Shown here: positions 1 through 7,830 of the stretch, piece by piece | Numbering within the stretch: the stretch's first letter is position 1 | Layout of the letters: each line of letters opens with the position of its first letter | Assembly: GCA_937863385.1 (NCBI GenBank) | Contig: CALMBW010000009.1 | Location: 18,592-82,591 of the forward strand | DNA length: 64,000 bases | Direction: 5' to 3' | Origin: an uncultured Actinomycetes bacterium | Lineage (GTDB): Bacteria > Actinomycetota > CADDZG01 > WHSQ01 | Made by a program: the position numbers and the translations under genes | Notes under the pieces: generated by a model | Databases searched by the model: none | Told to the model about the DNA's origin: nothing | The model's input: the letters and a program-made list of their open reading frames with translations, nothing else

Positions 1-1746
1 AAAGTCTCCAACATCCAAACGGCGACGACCGCTTTCAAACAGTTGCGCGACGTCGTTCCGATATCGACCGTGGATCTCGTCTACTTCAAACCAGCCGGGC
101 CCCCGGTCCAAGGTGCTCCGGACGACATCATCGATTTCGACGAACTGTGGCTGTATCTCGAGTCGATGCGCATCCTGCGCGGGTGCATGGGCTTGGTGCC
201 CGACTGCATCTACGCGGGCATCATGGTCGACACCAGCATCGATGGCGTCGCCGGACTGGGGATGGGTGGCAGCTTCGTCGCGTACGCGGGCGGTCATCCT
301 CACTGGACCGTCGGTCACGAGTTCACCCACGTGATGGGGCGCAGCCACACCGACTGCCCCGAGATGCTGCCTCAGCCCTTCGAGAACTATCCGTATCCCG
401 ACGGGATCCTGAGCGACCCACTCGAGGGGCCGGATGCCTACTACGGGACCAGCGTCTACAACGGGGCCGCGATCCCAACCATCTACCAGCCATCTGAGAC
501 ACACGACCTGATGAGTTACTGCGACCCCGTGTGGACGTCGGACTACACGTGGTCGGCGTTGCTGAGCGGCATCCTTGCGGAGTTCCGGGCGCCGGTACCG
601 CGTCGCTCGCTCGCTCCGGTCGCAGATGCCTTGGTGTTGCAGGGGCGCGTGTCCGCAGACGGGACGGGATCGTTCGAGCAGGGCCTGCGCGGGACCGCCG
701 AGTTGTCGGCGCAAGGTCAAGGGGATGCTTCGATCCGCTTCGTGGGGGCCGGGGGGGCCGAGCTGTCGTCACACGTCTTGCAGCTGCAAACCAATGAAAC
801 GGGTGAGTCGCTGTTCGTGGCCGCGCTCGATCCTCCGGCCGGGACCGCAGCGGTCGAGCTCGTGATCGCAGGCTCGGTCGAGGATCGGATCGAGGTTTCC
901 GCCGCTGCCCCCACGGTCGCGATCGACACCTTCGACGTCGGTACCGAGGCGGTGGGCATCTCGTGGACGGCGAGTGATGCCGACGGTGACGAACTGACCT
1001 ACGCGCTCGACTACAGCACCGACGGCGGCGCAAGCTGGGCCCCGGTCGGCTTGGGGCTGACGGCGAAGACCGCGAGCGTCGCCTTGGCAGACCTCGCCGC
1101 GTCCGACACGGCGATGCTGCGCGTCAGCGCCAGCGACGGCTTCCTCTCGAGCTCTGCGCAAACGTCTGCGTTCGTGGTCGGCGAACATGCTCCGCAACTG
1201 TCTGTGATCAACGATCCGTCGTTCCGCGCCTACCTCCCCGGTCAAGAACTGTTCGCCGAAGTCGCCGCCTTCGATACGGAAGATGGGTTGCTCGCCGGGA
1301 GCTCGATCGAATGGTCATCGGACCGCGACGGAGTGCTCGCAACGGGGGCCGTGCTGAGCGTCGACACTGGATCTTTGTCTGTGGGTGAGCATCTCGTGAC
1401 CGTCACTGCAATCGATGCTGCCGGCCGCTCGGATTCGATCGAGCTGCCGGTGACCGTGTTCGGATCGAGCGCGGAGCTGCCGGCGTGCCGGGGTCAGGTC
1501 GCAACCCTCGTAGGAACCTCGGCGAGTGACACGATCCGCGGCGGGCGAAGCCCTGAAGTGATCTTCGGCGGTGGTGGCGGGGATTCGATCTTCGGCGGCA
1601 AAGGTGCAGACACGCTGTGCGGTGGCGGCGGGCGTGACCGGCTCGATGGGGGGCCGGGCAAAGACTCTTTCGATGGGGGTCCCGGGAGCGACGCATGTAT
1701 CGGGCCGCGCAAAGAGAACCGCATCTCCTGCGAAGCCCGTAGTTAA
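1..1746 (+). CDS. Secreted metzincin-type zinc protease with C-terminal RTX-like repeats (5' partial)
   Basis: The frame is open to the window edge, so the true start and any signal peptide lie upstream. The visible part has a metzincin zinc site, HEFTHVMGRSH, encoded near position 316 (HExxHxxGxxH, three His ligands and the catalytic Glu), and a downstream Met-turn, LMSY, near position 510. Together these identify a metzincin-clan peptidase. The middle (about positions 640-1460) looks like beta-sandwich Ig/FN3-type domains (for example the stretch around WTASDADGDELTYALDYS). The C-terminus, from about position 1510, has four to five glycine/aspartate nonapeptide repeats such as GGGGGDSIFG and GGPGKDSFDG, typical of calcium-binding RTX repeats of secreted proteins. 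The substrate cannot be told. The next gene on the same strand is 244 bp away and looks independent. Confidence 0.85.
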   Translation, partial: KVSNIQTATTAFKQLRDVVPISTVDLVYFKPAGPPVQGAPDDIIDFDELWLYLESMRILRGCMGLVPDCIYAGIMVDTSIDGVAGLGMGGSFVAYAGGHPHWTVGHEFTHVMGRSHTDCPEMLPQPFENYPYPDGILSDPLEGPDAYYGTSVYNGAAIPTIYQPSETHDLMSYCDPVWTSDYTWSALLSGILAEFRAPVPRRSLAPVADALVLQGRVSADGTGSFEQGLRGTAELSAQGQGDASIRFVGAGGAELSSHVLQLQTNETGESLFVAALDPPAGTAAVELVIAGSVEDRIEVSAAAPTVAIDTFDVGTEAVGISWTASDADGDELTYALDYSTDGGASWAPVGLGLTAKTASVALADLAASDTAMLRVSASDGFLSSSAQTSAFVVGEHAPQLSVINDPSFRAYLPGQELFAEVAAFDTEDGLLAGSSIEWSSDRDGVLATGAVLSVDTGSLSVGEHLVTVTAIDAAGRSDSIELPVTVFGSSAELPACRGQVATLVGTSASDTIRGGRSPEVIFGGGGGDSIFGGKGADTLCGGGGRDRLDGGPGKDSFDGGPGSDACIGPRKENRISCEARS

Positions 1747-1990
1747 GGGGGCCGGGAGCGGCTCCGGGTCAGCAGGCTTTCCACAGCTTATTGCGGACTG
1801 AAGAGTAGTTCTGGGGTTGTGGCAGTTCGGAAGGCACCACGTCACCACCAGTGTCGGTGAGCGCGACTGTTGCTACACCGGAAGGTGACACGACGTCGGG
1901 GAGTCTCGGCAGGTGGGCTTCGGCTGCGACCCGATGGGGTAGCAGTCACGAAGGCCCTCAGTTCGCAGTTAGACGGATAGGAGGCATCGC

Positions 1991-2635
1991 ATGGGAGCAG
2001 GCGCGGCAATGATGACGCTGGTTGTGGTCATCACGGTGGGCATCACCGCGTACCTGATCGGTACAACGATCCGCAGCATCCGCAACGAACATCGCACGCA
2101 CATGAAGCTGTGGAAGAATTTCGGGCTGAGTCTCGGCTTCTGCGCCCTGTTCCTGATCAGTTGGGTCGGTCATGCGATCACACAGTGGCAGGTCTACACC
2201 GACGATCAACGCTCGCACAACCAACCGGTGGAGCTTGGCGACTTCGTCGCGGACTTCTCGCAGGCAACGCTCGAGAACTGGCAGTCGGAGTTCTTGCAGC
2301 TGTTCTCGTTCACGGTGATGGCAGCGGTGCTCATCCACAAGGGCAGCGCGGAATCGCGCGACAGCGGTGACTTGATCATGGCGAGCCTCAAACGCATCGA
2401 GGACCAGATGGGTACCGAGCCGACGTTGCGGACCGAGCCCTTGCGACAGGACAAGGACCTTCACGTGGTTCCAGATGAGGCCCAAGGTTGGATCCTCAAA
2501 GACGGCGACTCCGCAGACCCGGAGGGCTATTTCGATCTACAGGAAGAAGCCATCAGCGCGGGCCGCGAGCTCGCCGCCAAGCGATCGGTGGCTCTCGTCA
2601 TCCACTCCCCCGACGGTTCCCCGCGGGGCTCCTAG
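1991..2635 (+). CDS. DUF6766-like membrane protein fused to a DUF2188-like C-terminal domain
   Basis: A 214-aa protein with a good Shine-Dalgarno sequence (ATAGGAGG) just upstream of the ATG. It has a membrane segment near residues 8-27, a second near 44-64 (LSLGFCALFLISWVGHAI) and a third near 100-118. The middle, with VYTDDQRSHNQP, ENWQSEFLQLFSF and GSAES, matches my recollection of the DUF6766 small membrane proteins common in actinobacteria and soil bacteria. Residues about 150-212 (HVVPDEAQGWIL ... LVIHSPDG) resemble the separate DUF2188 domain, usually a free-standing small protein. The function of both domains is unknown. It faces the two small minus-strand genes downstream. Confidence 0.75.
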   Translation: MGAGAAMMTLVVVITVGITAYLIGTTIRSIRNEHRTHMKLWKNFGLSLGFCALFLISWVGHAITQWQVYTDDQRSHNQPVELGDFVADFSQATLENWQSEFLQLFSFTVMAAVLIHKGSAESRDSGDLIMASLKRIEDQMGTEPTLRTEPLRQDKDLHVVPDEAQGWILKDGDSADPEGYFDLQEEAISAGRELAAKRSVALVIHSPDGSPRGS

Positions 2636-2728
2636 CATTGAGGGTTCTGCCCATTCGCACGCTCGTTCACCGGGGACGCCGTTTCCGGTCTATGTGCTCA
2701 TGGCGCCCGGGGTCCGGAAGTTTGCGCG

Positions 2729-2750
2729 CCGCCTGGGTGCTACCAGGCGG
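2729..2750 (-). terminator. Hairpin spanning the stop codon of the 69-aa gene
   Basis: Perfect 8-bp inverted repeat CCGCCTGG / CCAGGCGG with a 6-nt loop. The loop contains the last bases of the stop codon of the minus-strand gene that ends at 2740. There is no clear T-run after it on either strand, so termination is only one possible role. Confidence 0.4.
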
Positions 2751-2949
2751 GTGGGTCGCTGGCGGGAAAGGACGCCCGGGAGTCTTGGTCGACCGCTTGA
2801 TCGGGGTCGCGGGTTCCGACTTCGTCTCGTTCTTGGTCTTGCTCTTCGTCGTCACCGGGGGCGTCTGAAGCACCGCCTTCTTCGATGGCTTGGAAAGGTG
2901 CGGTGTCACCGAGGCCGTCGGTTTGCCCTTGGTCGTCTTTGTGGGGCAT
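2740..2949 (-). CDS. Small acidic hypothetical protein ending in SFPASDPPAW motif
   Basis: A 69-aa highly acidic protein (rich in Asp, Glu and Gln) without a signal peptide or membrane segment. Its C-terminus, SFPASDPPAW, is a motif I recognise from many short uncharacterised bacterial proteins ending in (E/D)SFPASDPP(A/S)W. Its ATG overlaps the stop codon of the upstream gene as ATGA, so the two are almost certainly translationally coupled. No function can be assigned; association with stress-type small proteins is an inference from its partner. Confidence 0.65.
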   Translation of the reverse strand: MPHKDDQGQTDGLGDTAPFQAIEEGGASDAPGDDEEQDQERDEVGTRDPDQAVDQDSRASFPASDPPAW

Positions 2950-3179
2950 CAGCTCGACTTCTTCCCGCCCCTGCGGCCGGCTGCGGCCTTCTGTGCCTTG
3001 GTGCCACCGGCCTTGCTCGCGGTGGTCGAGCGGCCTCCGGTGTGTGACTTCTTGCCGCCGCGTGACGATGCTCCTTCGGAGTTGGAGATCGCCGCGGCGC
3101 GGCTCTTGCTCATCCCCTTCTTGCGCAAGCCTTCGTACTGCTTGTCGTTCTTGATGCTGGGACCGTGATCCTTCGTCAC
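2949..3179 (-). CDS. Small basic KDHGPS-family protein (DUF7218-like)
   Basis: A 76-aa basic, Gly/Lys/Ser-rich protein. I place the start at the GTG at 3179, which follows a strong Shine-Dalgarno sequence AAGGAGGG, rather than at the more distant ATG at 3278. The N-terminal half (KDHGPSIKNDKQYEGLRKKG, then MSKSRAAAISN) matches a conserved short family I recall as DUF7218; the C-terminal half is a low-complexity GGKKS/GGRSTTASKAGG tail that could bind nucleic acid. It overlaps the 69-aa gene downstream by ATGA. Its role is unknown; nucleic-acid binding is only inferred from charge. Confidence 0.7.
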   Translation of the reverse strand: MTKDHGPSIKNDKQYEGLRKKGMSKSRAAAISNSEGASSRGGKKSHTGGRSTTASKAGGTKAQKAAAGRRGGKKSS

Positions 3180-3409
3180 CGTCTGTCCCTCCTTATGTGG
3201 GAGCCGGAGGGCGCAGACACCGCCGCACCACCCGGCCGGTTGCCTTAGCTCTATCAGGGTTCCTTCCCGGATAGCCATGGAAGTAATCGCCGGGAATGAG
3301 ACGCCGCCGCGGGTGAGTTCGGTAACGGCAGGTCTCTACCGGTCTGGCATCGGTGGGCGGGGTCATCCTGGGTAAGACCTGCCTCGGTGGGGTTGAGTCG
3401 TGGGTGCTG

Positions 3410-3415
3410 CACAAT
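3410..3415 (+). promoter_or_regulatory. Candidate -10 element of a leaderless promoter
   Basis: CACAAT lies 6 nt before the chosen ATG at 3422, keeping the A and final T of the ANNNT core. There is no Shine-Dalgarno sequence before this start. The placement fits a transcript starting at or next to the start codon. The first base departs from the TANNNT pattern seen at other genes here. Confidence 0.35.
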
Positions 3416-3421
3416 GACCGC

Positions 3422-5827
3422 ATGGCAGCTAGGTCGACGAAGTCTCAGAAGGGTTCGACGAAGCCGAACGGCTCGGTTCATCCAGCAGATAGTCACGGCT
3501 TGATCCGCGTGCAAGGCGCGCGGGTGAACAACCTGAAAGACGTAAGCATCGAGATCCCCAAGCGCCGGCTGACGGTGTTCACTGGGGTCTCGGGCTCCGG
3601 CAAGAGCTCGCTGGTGTTCGGCACGATCGCGGCCGAGTCACAGCGCTTGATCAACGAGACCTATAGCGCGTTCCTGCAAGGTTTCATGCCCACGCTCGCG
3701 CGGCCCGAGGTCGACGTGCTCGACGGTCTGACTACTGCCATCGTCGTGGACCAGGAACGGATGGGCGCGAACCCACGCTCGACCGTTGGTACCGCGACCG
3801 ATGCCTACGCGATGCTACGCATCTTGTTCAGCCGGTTGGGCAAGCCCTACGCCGGCCCTCCGGCTGCGTTCTCGTTCAACGTGCCAACGCGCAAGGCCAG
3901 CGGTGCGATGAGCGTGGACAAGGGCAAGGGCGAGCGGATCGTCGTGCGAAACGTCGTCTATCAAGGTGGCATGTGTCCGCGCTGCGAAGGCATGGGTGCG
4001 ATCAGCGACATCGACCTGACCGCTCTCTATGACGACAGCAAGTCGCTGAACGAGGGTGCGTTGACGATCCCCGGCTACAGCATGGAAGGTTGGTACGGAC
4101 GCATCTTCCGCGGTTGTGGCTTCTTTGACCCGGACAAGCCGATCCGCAAGTACAACAAGAAGGAACTGAACGACCTGCTACATAGGGAGCCGGTCAAGAT
4201 CAAGGTCGAAGGCATCAACCTGACCTACGCGGGGTTGATCCCCACGATACAGAAGTCGTTCCTGTCCAAAGATGTGGACTCGCTGCAGCCCCACATCCGA
4301 GCTTTCGTTGAGAGAGCGGCGACGTTCACCACCTGCCCGGAATGTGACGGGACGAGACTGAACGAAGCGGCTCGCTCGTCCAAGATCAAGCGCAAGAACA
4401 TCGCCGATGTGTCCGCGATGCAGATCTCCGATCTAGCCGAGTGGCTGAGGGGAGTAAGCAATGCCTCGGTGGCGCCACTGGTGGGGGCCTTGCAACACCT
4501 GATCGATTCGTTCGCCGAGATCGGGTTGGGATACTTGTCGCTCGACCGTCCTTCGGGCACGTTGTCGGGCGGAGAAACCCAGCGCACGAAGATGATCCGC
4601 CACCTCGGCTCGTCACTCACAGATGTCACCTACGTGTTCGACGAACCCACGATCGGGTTGCATCCGCACGATGTCGAGCGCATGAACGGGTTACTGCTGC
4701 GCCTGCGTGACAAAGGAAACACGGTGCTGGTCGTCGAGCACGAGCCGGAGACGATCGCTATCGCCGATCACATCGTCGACCTCGGCCCGGGGGCCGGTTC
4801 GGACGGCGGCGAGGTCGTCTTCGAGGGAACCGTTGATGGACTGCGGGCAAGCGACACGATCACGGGCAAGCATCTCGACGACCGCGCTCGCTTGAAAGAG
4901 GTGGTGCGCGAGGCTTCGGGTGCACTCTCGGTCCGTGGTGCCTCGACCCACAACCTGCGCAACGTCGATGTCGACGTCCCGCTGGGTGTGCTGTGCGTGA
5001 TCACCGGTGTTGCAGGTTCGGGCAAGAGCTCATTGATCCAGGGCTCGGTTGCGGGCCGCGAGGGCGTCGTCGTGATCGACCAGAGCGCGATCCGAGGCTC
5101 GCGGCGGAGCAACCCGGCTACCTACACGGGACTGCTCGAGCCGATCCGAAAGGCGTTCGCTAAGGCCAACGGTGTGAAGCCCGCGCTGTTCTCTTCCAAC
5201 TCCGAGGGTGCTTGCCAGGCGTGCAACGGTGCGGGCGTCATCTACACCGAACTCGGGATCATGGCTACCGTCGAATCGGTCTGCGAAGAGTGCGAGGGCA
5301 AGCGCTTCCAAGCTTCGGTGCTCGGATACACACTCGGCAAGCGGAACATCGCGGAAGTGCTGGCGATGTCGGTGACCGATGCCGAGGAGTTCTTCAGTTC
5401 GGGGGACGCAGCGACCCCGGCCGCGCACAAGATCCTCGCGCGGCTTGCCGATGTGGGCCTCGGCTACCTCAGGTTGGGGCAACCCCTGACGACCTTGTCC
5501 GGCGGCGAGCGGCAACGCCTCAAGCTGGCAACTCACATGGGCGATGCGGACGGTGTGTACGTGCTGGACGAACCCACCACCGGGCTGCATCTGGCCGACG
5601 TCGAGCAGTTGTTGGGGTTGCTGGACCGGCTCGTTGACTCCGGGAAGTCGGTCATCGTCATCGAGCACCATCAAGGTGTCATGGCCCACGCCGACTGGTT
5701 GATCGACCTGGGTCCGGGCGCCGGTCACGATGGGGGCCGGATCGTCTTCGAAGGCACCCCCGCCGACCTCGTCGCCTCGGCCTCCACCCTTACAGGCCAG
5801 CACCTGTCCACCTACATCTCCCGCTAG
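3422..5827 (+). CDS. UvrA2-type ABC ATPase (excinuclease UvrA paralog)
   Basis: An 801-aa duplicated ABC ATPase of the UvrA family, shorter than the canonical 940-aa repair UvrA. Domain 1 has a Walker A (GVSGSGKSS, residues about 55-63), zinc-finger cysteine pairs ([16 protein letters not shown]), signature LSGGETQR and Walker [11 protein letters not shown]. Domain 2 has [17 protein letters not shown] and [15 protein letters not shown] and [10 protein letters not shown]. The region [20 protein letters not shown] matches the short actinobacterial paralogs, related to DrrC-type drug-resistance proteins. It should bind DNA, though its role in repair or drug tolerance is unproven. I chose the ATG at 3422 because family members start shortly before the [19 protein letters not shown] block. 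It stands alone. Confidence 0.9.
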   Translation: MAARSTKSQKGSTKPNGSVHPADSHGLIRVQGARVNNLKDVSIEIPKRRLTVFTGVSGSGKSSLVFGTIAAESQRLINETYSAFLQGFMPTLARPEVDVLDGLTTAIVVDQERMGANPRSTVGTATDAYAMLRILFSRLGKPYAGPPAAFSFNVPTRKASGAMSVDKGKGERIVVRNVVYQGGMCPRCEGMGAISDIDLTALYDDSKSLNEGALTIPGYSMEGWYGRIFRGCGFFDPDKPIRKYNKKELNDLLHREPVKIKVEGINLTYAGLIPTIQKSFLSKDVDSLQPHIRAFVERAATFTTCPECDGTRLNEAARSSKIKRKNIADVSAMQISDLAEWLRGVSNASVAPLVGALQHLIDSFAEIGLGYLSLDRPSGTLSGGETQRTKMIRHLGSSLTDVTYVFDEPTIGLHPHDVERMNGLLLRLRDKGNTVLVVEHEPETIAIADHIVDLGPGAGSDGGEVVFEGTVDGLRASDTITGKHLDDRARLKEVVREASGALSVRGASTHNLRNVDVDVPLGVLCVITGVAGSGKSSLIQGSVAGREGVVVIDQSAIRGSRRSNPATYTGLLEPIRKAFAKANGVKPALFSSNSEGACQACNGAGVIYTELGIMATVESVCEECEGKRFQASVLGYTLGKRNIAEVLAMSVTDAEEFFSSGDAATPAAHKILARLADVGLGYLRLGQPLTTLSGGERQRLKLATHMGDADGVYVLDEPTTGLHLADVEQLLGLLDRLVDSGKSVIVIEHHQGVMAHADWLIDLGPGAGHDGGRIVFEGTPADLVASASTLTGQHLSTYISR

Positions 5828-5924
5828 CTCCTGCCGACGGATAGCGCGCCGATCTCTCGAAAAAGGGGATACGGGGTTAGGCCGGCAAGGGGCGTTCGGG
5901 GTGGTTTTCGTCGCAGGCCGGCGC

Positions 5925-5930
5925 TACTCT
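5925..5930 (+). promoter_or_regulatory. Candidate -10 element of a leaderless promoter
   Basis: TACTCT sits 7 nt upstream of the ATG at 5938 and no Shine-Dalgarno sequence is present. The geometry fits transcription starting at the start codon. Confidence 0.45.
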
Positions 5931-5937
5931 CGGATAC

Positions 5938-6321
5938 ATGAGCGATGCGCAGATCTGGACCATAGTCAGCCTCATGGTGACGATCTTTCTGTCATTCGTC
6001 GCCTTCGTAGGGATGACTGCCCGCGACAACAGCAAGGCTCTCCACGAGATCGCTTTGAACGTTCAAAGACACGACTTCCATTTCGAGCGGATCGAGCAAC
6101 GCCTGGACGGGATCGATGTTCGCCTCGACGGGATCGATGTCCGGCTCGACGGGATCGATTCTCGGCTGGACGGGATCGATGTTCGGCTCGACGGGATCGA
6201 TGTTCGGCTGGACGGCCACGATGGCCGGCTCGACGACTTGAAAGCCATCGGAGATCAGCTTGGCGGACAGTTCTTCAAGATCGCCAAGAAGCTGGACGAA
6301 CACCTTCGGCGACGCGTCTAG
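5938..6321 (+). CDS. Membrane-anchored coiled-coil protein with RLDGIDV heptad repeats
   Basis: A 127-aa protein. An N-terminal membrane segment (WTIVSLMVTIFLSFVAFVG, about residues 7-25) is followed by a charged coiled coil. Residues about 55-99 consist of six 7-residue units based on RLDGIDV, exactly one heptad each, followed by a short amphipathic tail (IGDQLGGQFFKIAKKLDEHLRRRV). This suggests a type II-anchored cytoplasmic rod that oligomerises. Similar short membrane coiled coils occur widely and have no assigned function. The start is supported by a -10-like TACTCT 7 nt upstream rather than by a ribosome-binding site. It converges on the M15 peptidase gene, with only 13 bp between stops. 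Confidence 0.7.
   Translation: MSDAQIWTIVSLMVTIFLSFVAFVGMTARDNSKALHEIALNVQRHDFHFERIEQRLDGIDVRLDGIDVRLDGIDSRLDGIDVRLDGIDVRLDGHDGRLDDLKAIGDQLGGQFFKIAKKLDEHLRRRV
6100..6237 (+). repeat. 21-bp tandem repeat array, six and a half units
   Basis: Units of 21 bp based on CGGCTCGACGGGATCGATGT begin at 6100, 6121, 6142, 6163, 6184 and 6205, with a partial unit to 6237. The first five differ at only a few bases; the sixth is more diverged. Each unit encodes one RLDGIDV heptad, so the array can change copy number in frame. Confidence 0.9.
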
Positions 6322-6334
6322 CAAGTGACGGTAC

Positions 6335-7285
6335 TTAGTCGGCTAGTCCGCCGTAGTAGTCGCCGGAGGTCTTGAAAGCTTCGACGTCACGCACGGTCGG
6401 GATGGGTTCCCAGGCTCGGATCGAGCGGAGCACGTTGGACTCGTCTTTCTTCTGCTTGAAGTAGGCCTTCTCGCCGGTGCACAGGTTGCCGTCGTCGGCG
6501 AGTTCGCGCCCCTTCTCATCGGTCTTGGGCCAGTACCAGTACATCGCCTCGGGTAGCTCGAGATTGTCGAGACGGATGTCGAGATGATTGTGCGTCGTGG
6601 TCGAATAGCAAGCGATCCCCGAGAACTGCGATCGCTTCGCGATGTCTCTGGAGTCGTGGTTGTGGATGTCGGCAACACGCAGATCGGCCGCGGCCCCGAA
6701 CAGATGCTGGCTGAGGCTCGCTCCTCCGATGCACTCGTTGTAGGTCAAGCTTCGATACCCGGAGTTGACCCCGATGGGCTTGTCCCCACCCTTGGCACGC
6801 ATGGCCTCGAGCCGCCACATCAGCCGTCGCACGTTCTCCTTGATCATCTCCCGGGGGATCGGCCCGCCCTTGAACGTGCCGGCGTAGCGGTTCGCCTTGT
6901 CACCACACTGGGAGTTGCTGTTCTGGTCGAACTCGGTGAAGTCGAAGTTGTCGGTAGAGCCGTCGACGTCCTCTAGGGCGAACAGGATGTCGTATTCGGC
7001 CTGGGTGGCCGTGCCCGTGACCTCGAGGTCGTAATGCTTCTGAAAGGCTTTCAAGGCATTGGCGGTCTTGAGATCGAAGATGCCCGAGAGCTTGAGCTGG
7101 CGCTGGTCGGTCCGCTCGAACCAACCCGCCACCCGGATCTGCAGCTCGAGCACATCCGAGCCCTCGTCGCCGATGGTCAGCGGCCGGGTGAAGACACCTC
7201 CATCGGCATAGGCCGGGACGGCCAGGACCCCCGACAGGAGCCCGGCAGTAAGCGTCAGTAGCCACATGTGGCGAAAGTGCCTCAT
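6335..7285 (-). CDS. Secreted peptidoglycan-binding M15 peptidase
   Basis: A 316-aa protein with a signal peptide (hydrophobic WLLTLTAGLLSGVLAVPAYA, cleavage after AYA). Residues about 36-105 form a PGBD1-type peptidoglycan-binding domain (LTIGDEGSDVLELQIRVAGW, then IFDLKTANALKAFQKHYDL). Residues about 130-260 resemble the peptidase M15 (M15_3) domain of D-Ala-D-Ala carboxypeptidases and L,D-endopeptidases, with the zinc motif SQHLFGAAADL (His and Asp) and HNHLDI (His). It should trim or cleave stem peptides outside the membrane. The upstream 60 bp are strikingly AT-rich for this genome and probably hold its promoter. It is monocistronic. Confidence 0.85.
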   Translation of the reverse strand: MRHFRHMWLLTLTAGLLSGVLAVPAYADGGVFTRPLTIGDEGSDVLELQIRVAGWFERTDQRQLKLSGIFDLKTANALKAFQKHYDLEVTGTATQAEYDILFALEDVDGSTDNFDFTEFDQNSNSQCGDKANRYAGTFKGGPIPREMIKENVRRLMWRLEAMRAKGGDKPIGVNSGYRSLTYNECIGGASLSQHLFGAAADLRVADIHNHDSRDIAKRSQFSGIACYSTTTHNHLDIRLDNLELPEAMYWYWPKTDEKGRELADDGNLCTGEKAYFKQKKDESNVLRSIRAWEPIPTVRDVEAFKTSGDYYGGLAD

Positions 7286-7830
7286 GTGATTGTTTTCGGA
7301 TACCCAATTACTGGTATTGAATTACAATTTCCAACCTTTCCCACCCCGTTTCTACCGAAGATTTGGGCGGTTATGTAGCCATCTGTGCGCGCGAAAAGCC
7401 CGTGGAGCTCCTAACGGTGGCGGCTCACCATGCTCTTGCGGGCTCACGAGGGTCTAGAACAGCCGTATCCCGACGCAGAGAAGGGGCTCCTCTTGTCGGA
7501 GCCCCTTCTCTCTGCCCGCGCCGGTGTCGAGCTGGAGGCCCGGCCGGGGGCCGGGCCGAGATCTGGTCCCGCTCGCACGACTCGGCCTCGGCGGAATCAA
7601 GTGGCCGTGAAGCAAGGTGTCGTTGCGAGCGGGCTAGGGCCATCGTCAGCGAGCGAGGGCAACAACTTAAGTACCGGGATTAGCGGTTTCTAAGGCGCCA
7701 CTCGTGGAGGGGTCACCCACCCGATCCGAGTGCTTCACCTGACCCGCATGGGCTAAGACCTCTGCCCGATGAACGTGAGGCGAGGCGGAGGTTCGGGGGC
7801 CGGACGGTGCAGGAGCTGGGTCCGGGGTTG
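7286..7830. other. Gene-free region of 545 bp
   Basis: I find no convincing coding frame. Positions 7286-7345 are AT-rich (TTGAATTACAATTT) and probably carry the promoter of the M15 peptidase gene. A strong hairpin lies at 7477-7511. A weaker inverted repeat (ACCTCTGCC / GGCGGAGGT) lies near 7758-7795 and may end the BTAD gene transcript. Confidence 0.6.
7477..7511. terminator. Strong 14-bp hairpin, terminator-like
   Basis: Perfect stem AGAGAAGGGGCTCC / GGAGCCCCTTCTCT with the 7-nt loop TCTTGTC. No long T-run follows on either strand. It lies 320 bp downstream of the BTAD gene on the minus strand. No gene reads into it from the plus strand, so it could also end an unrecognised small RNA. Confidence 0.5.

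Noticed and set aside
769..1245. Long minus-strand frame opposite the metzincin protease
   Set aside because: Arginine-rich composition without domain sense; a shadow of the real plus-strand gene.
1747..1775. Terminator after the metzincin protease gene
   Set aside because: The inverted repeat around GAGCGGCTC is only 4-5 bp with mismatches and no T-run.
5992..6324. Minus-strand 110-codon frame over the 21-bp repeats
   Set aside because: Its EPNIDPV-type repeats are forced by the tandem repeat of the sense gene, and the sense frame has an anchor, a coiled coil and a promoter.
7363..7683. Possible plus-strand gene of 106 codons upstream of the BTAD gene
   Set aside because: Spans a strong hairpin, has Arg/Ser/Gly shadow-like composition and no ribosome-binding site.
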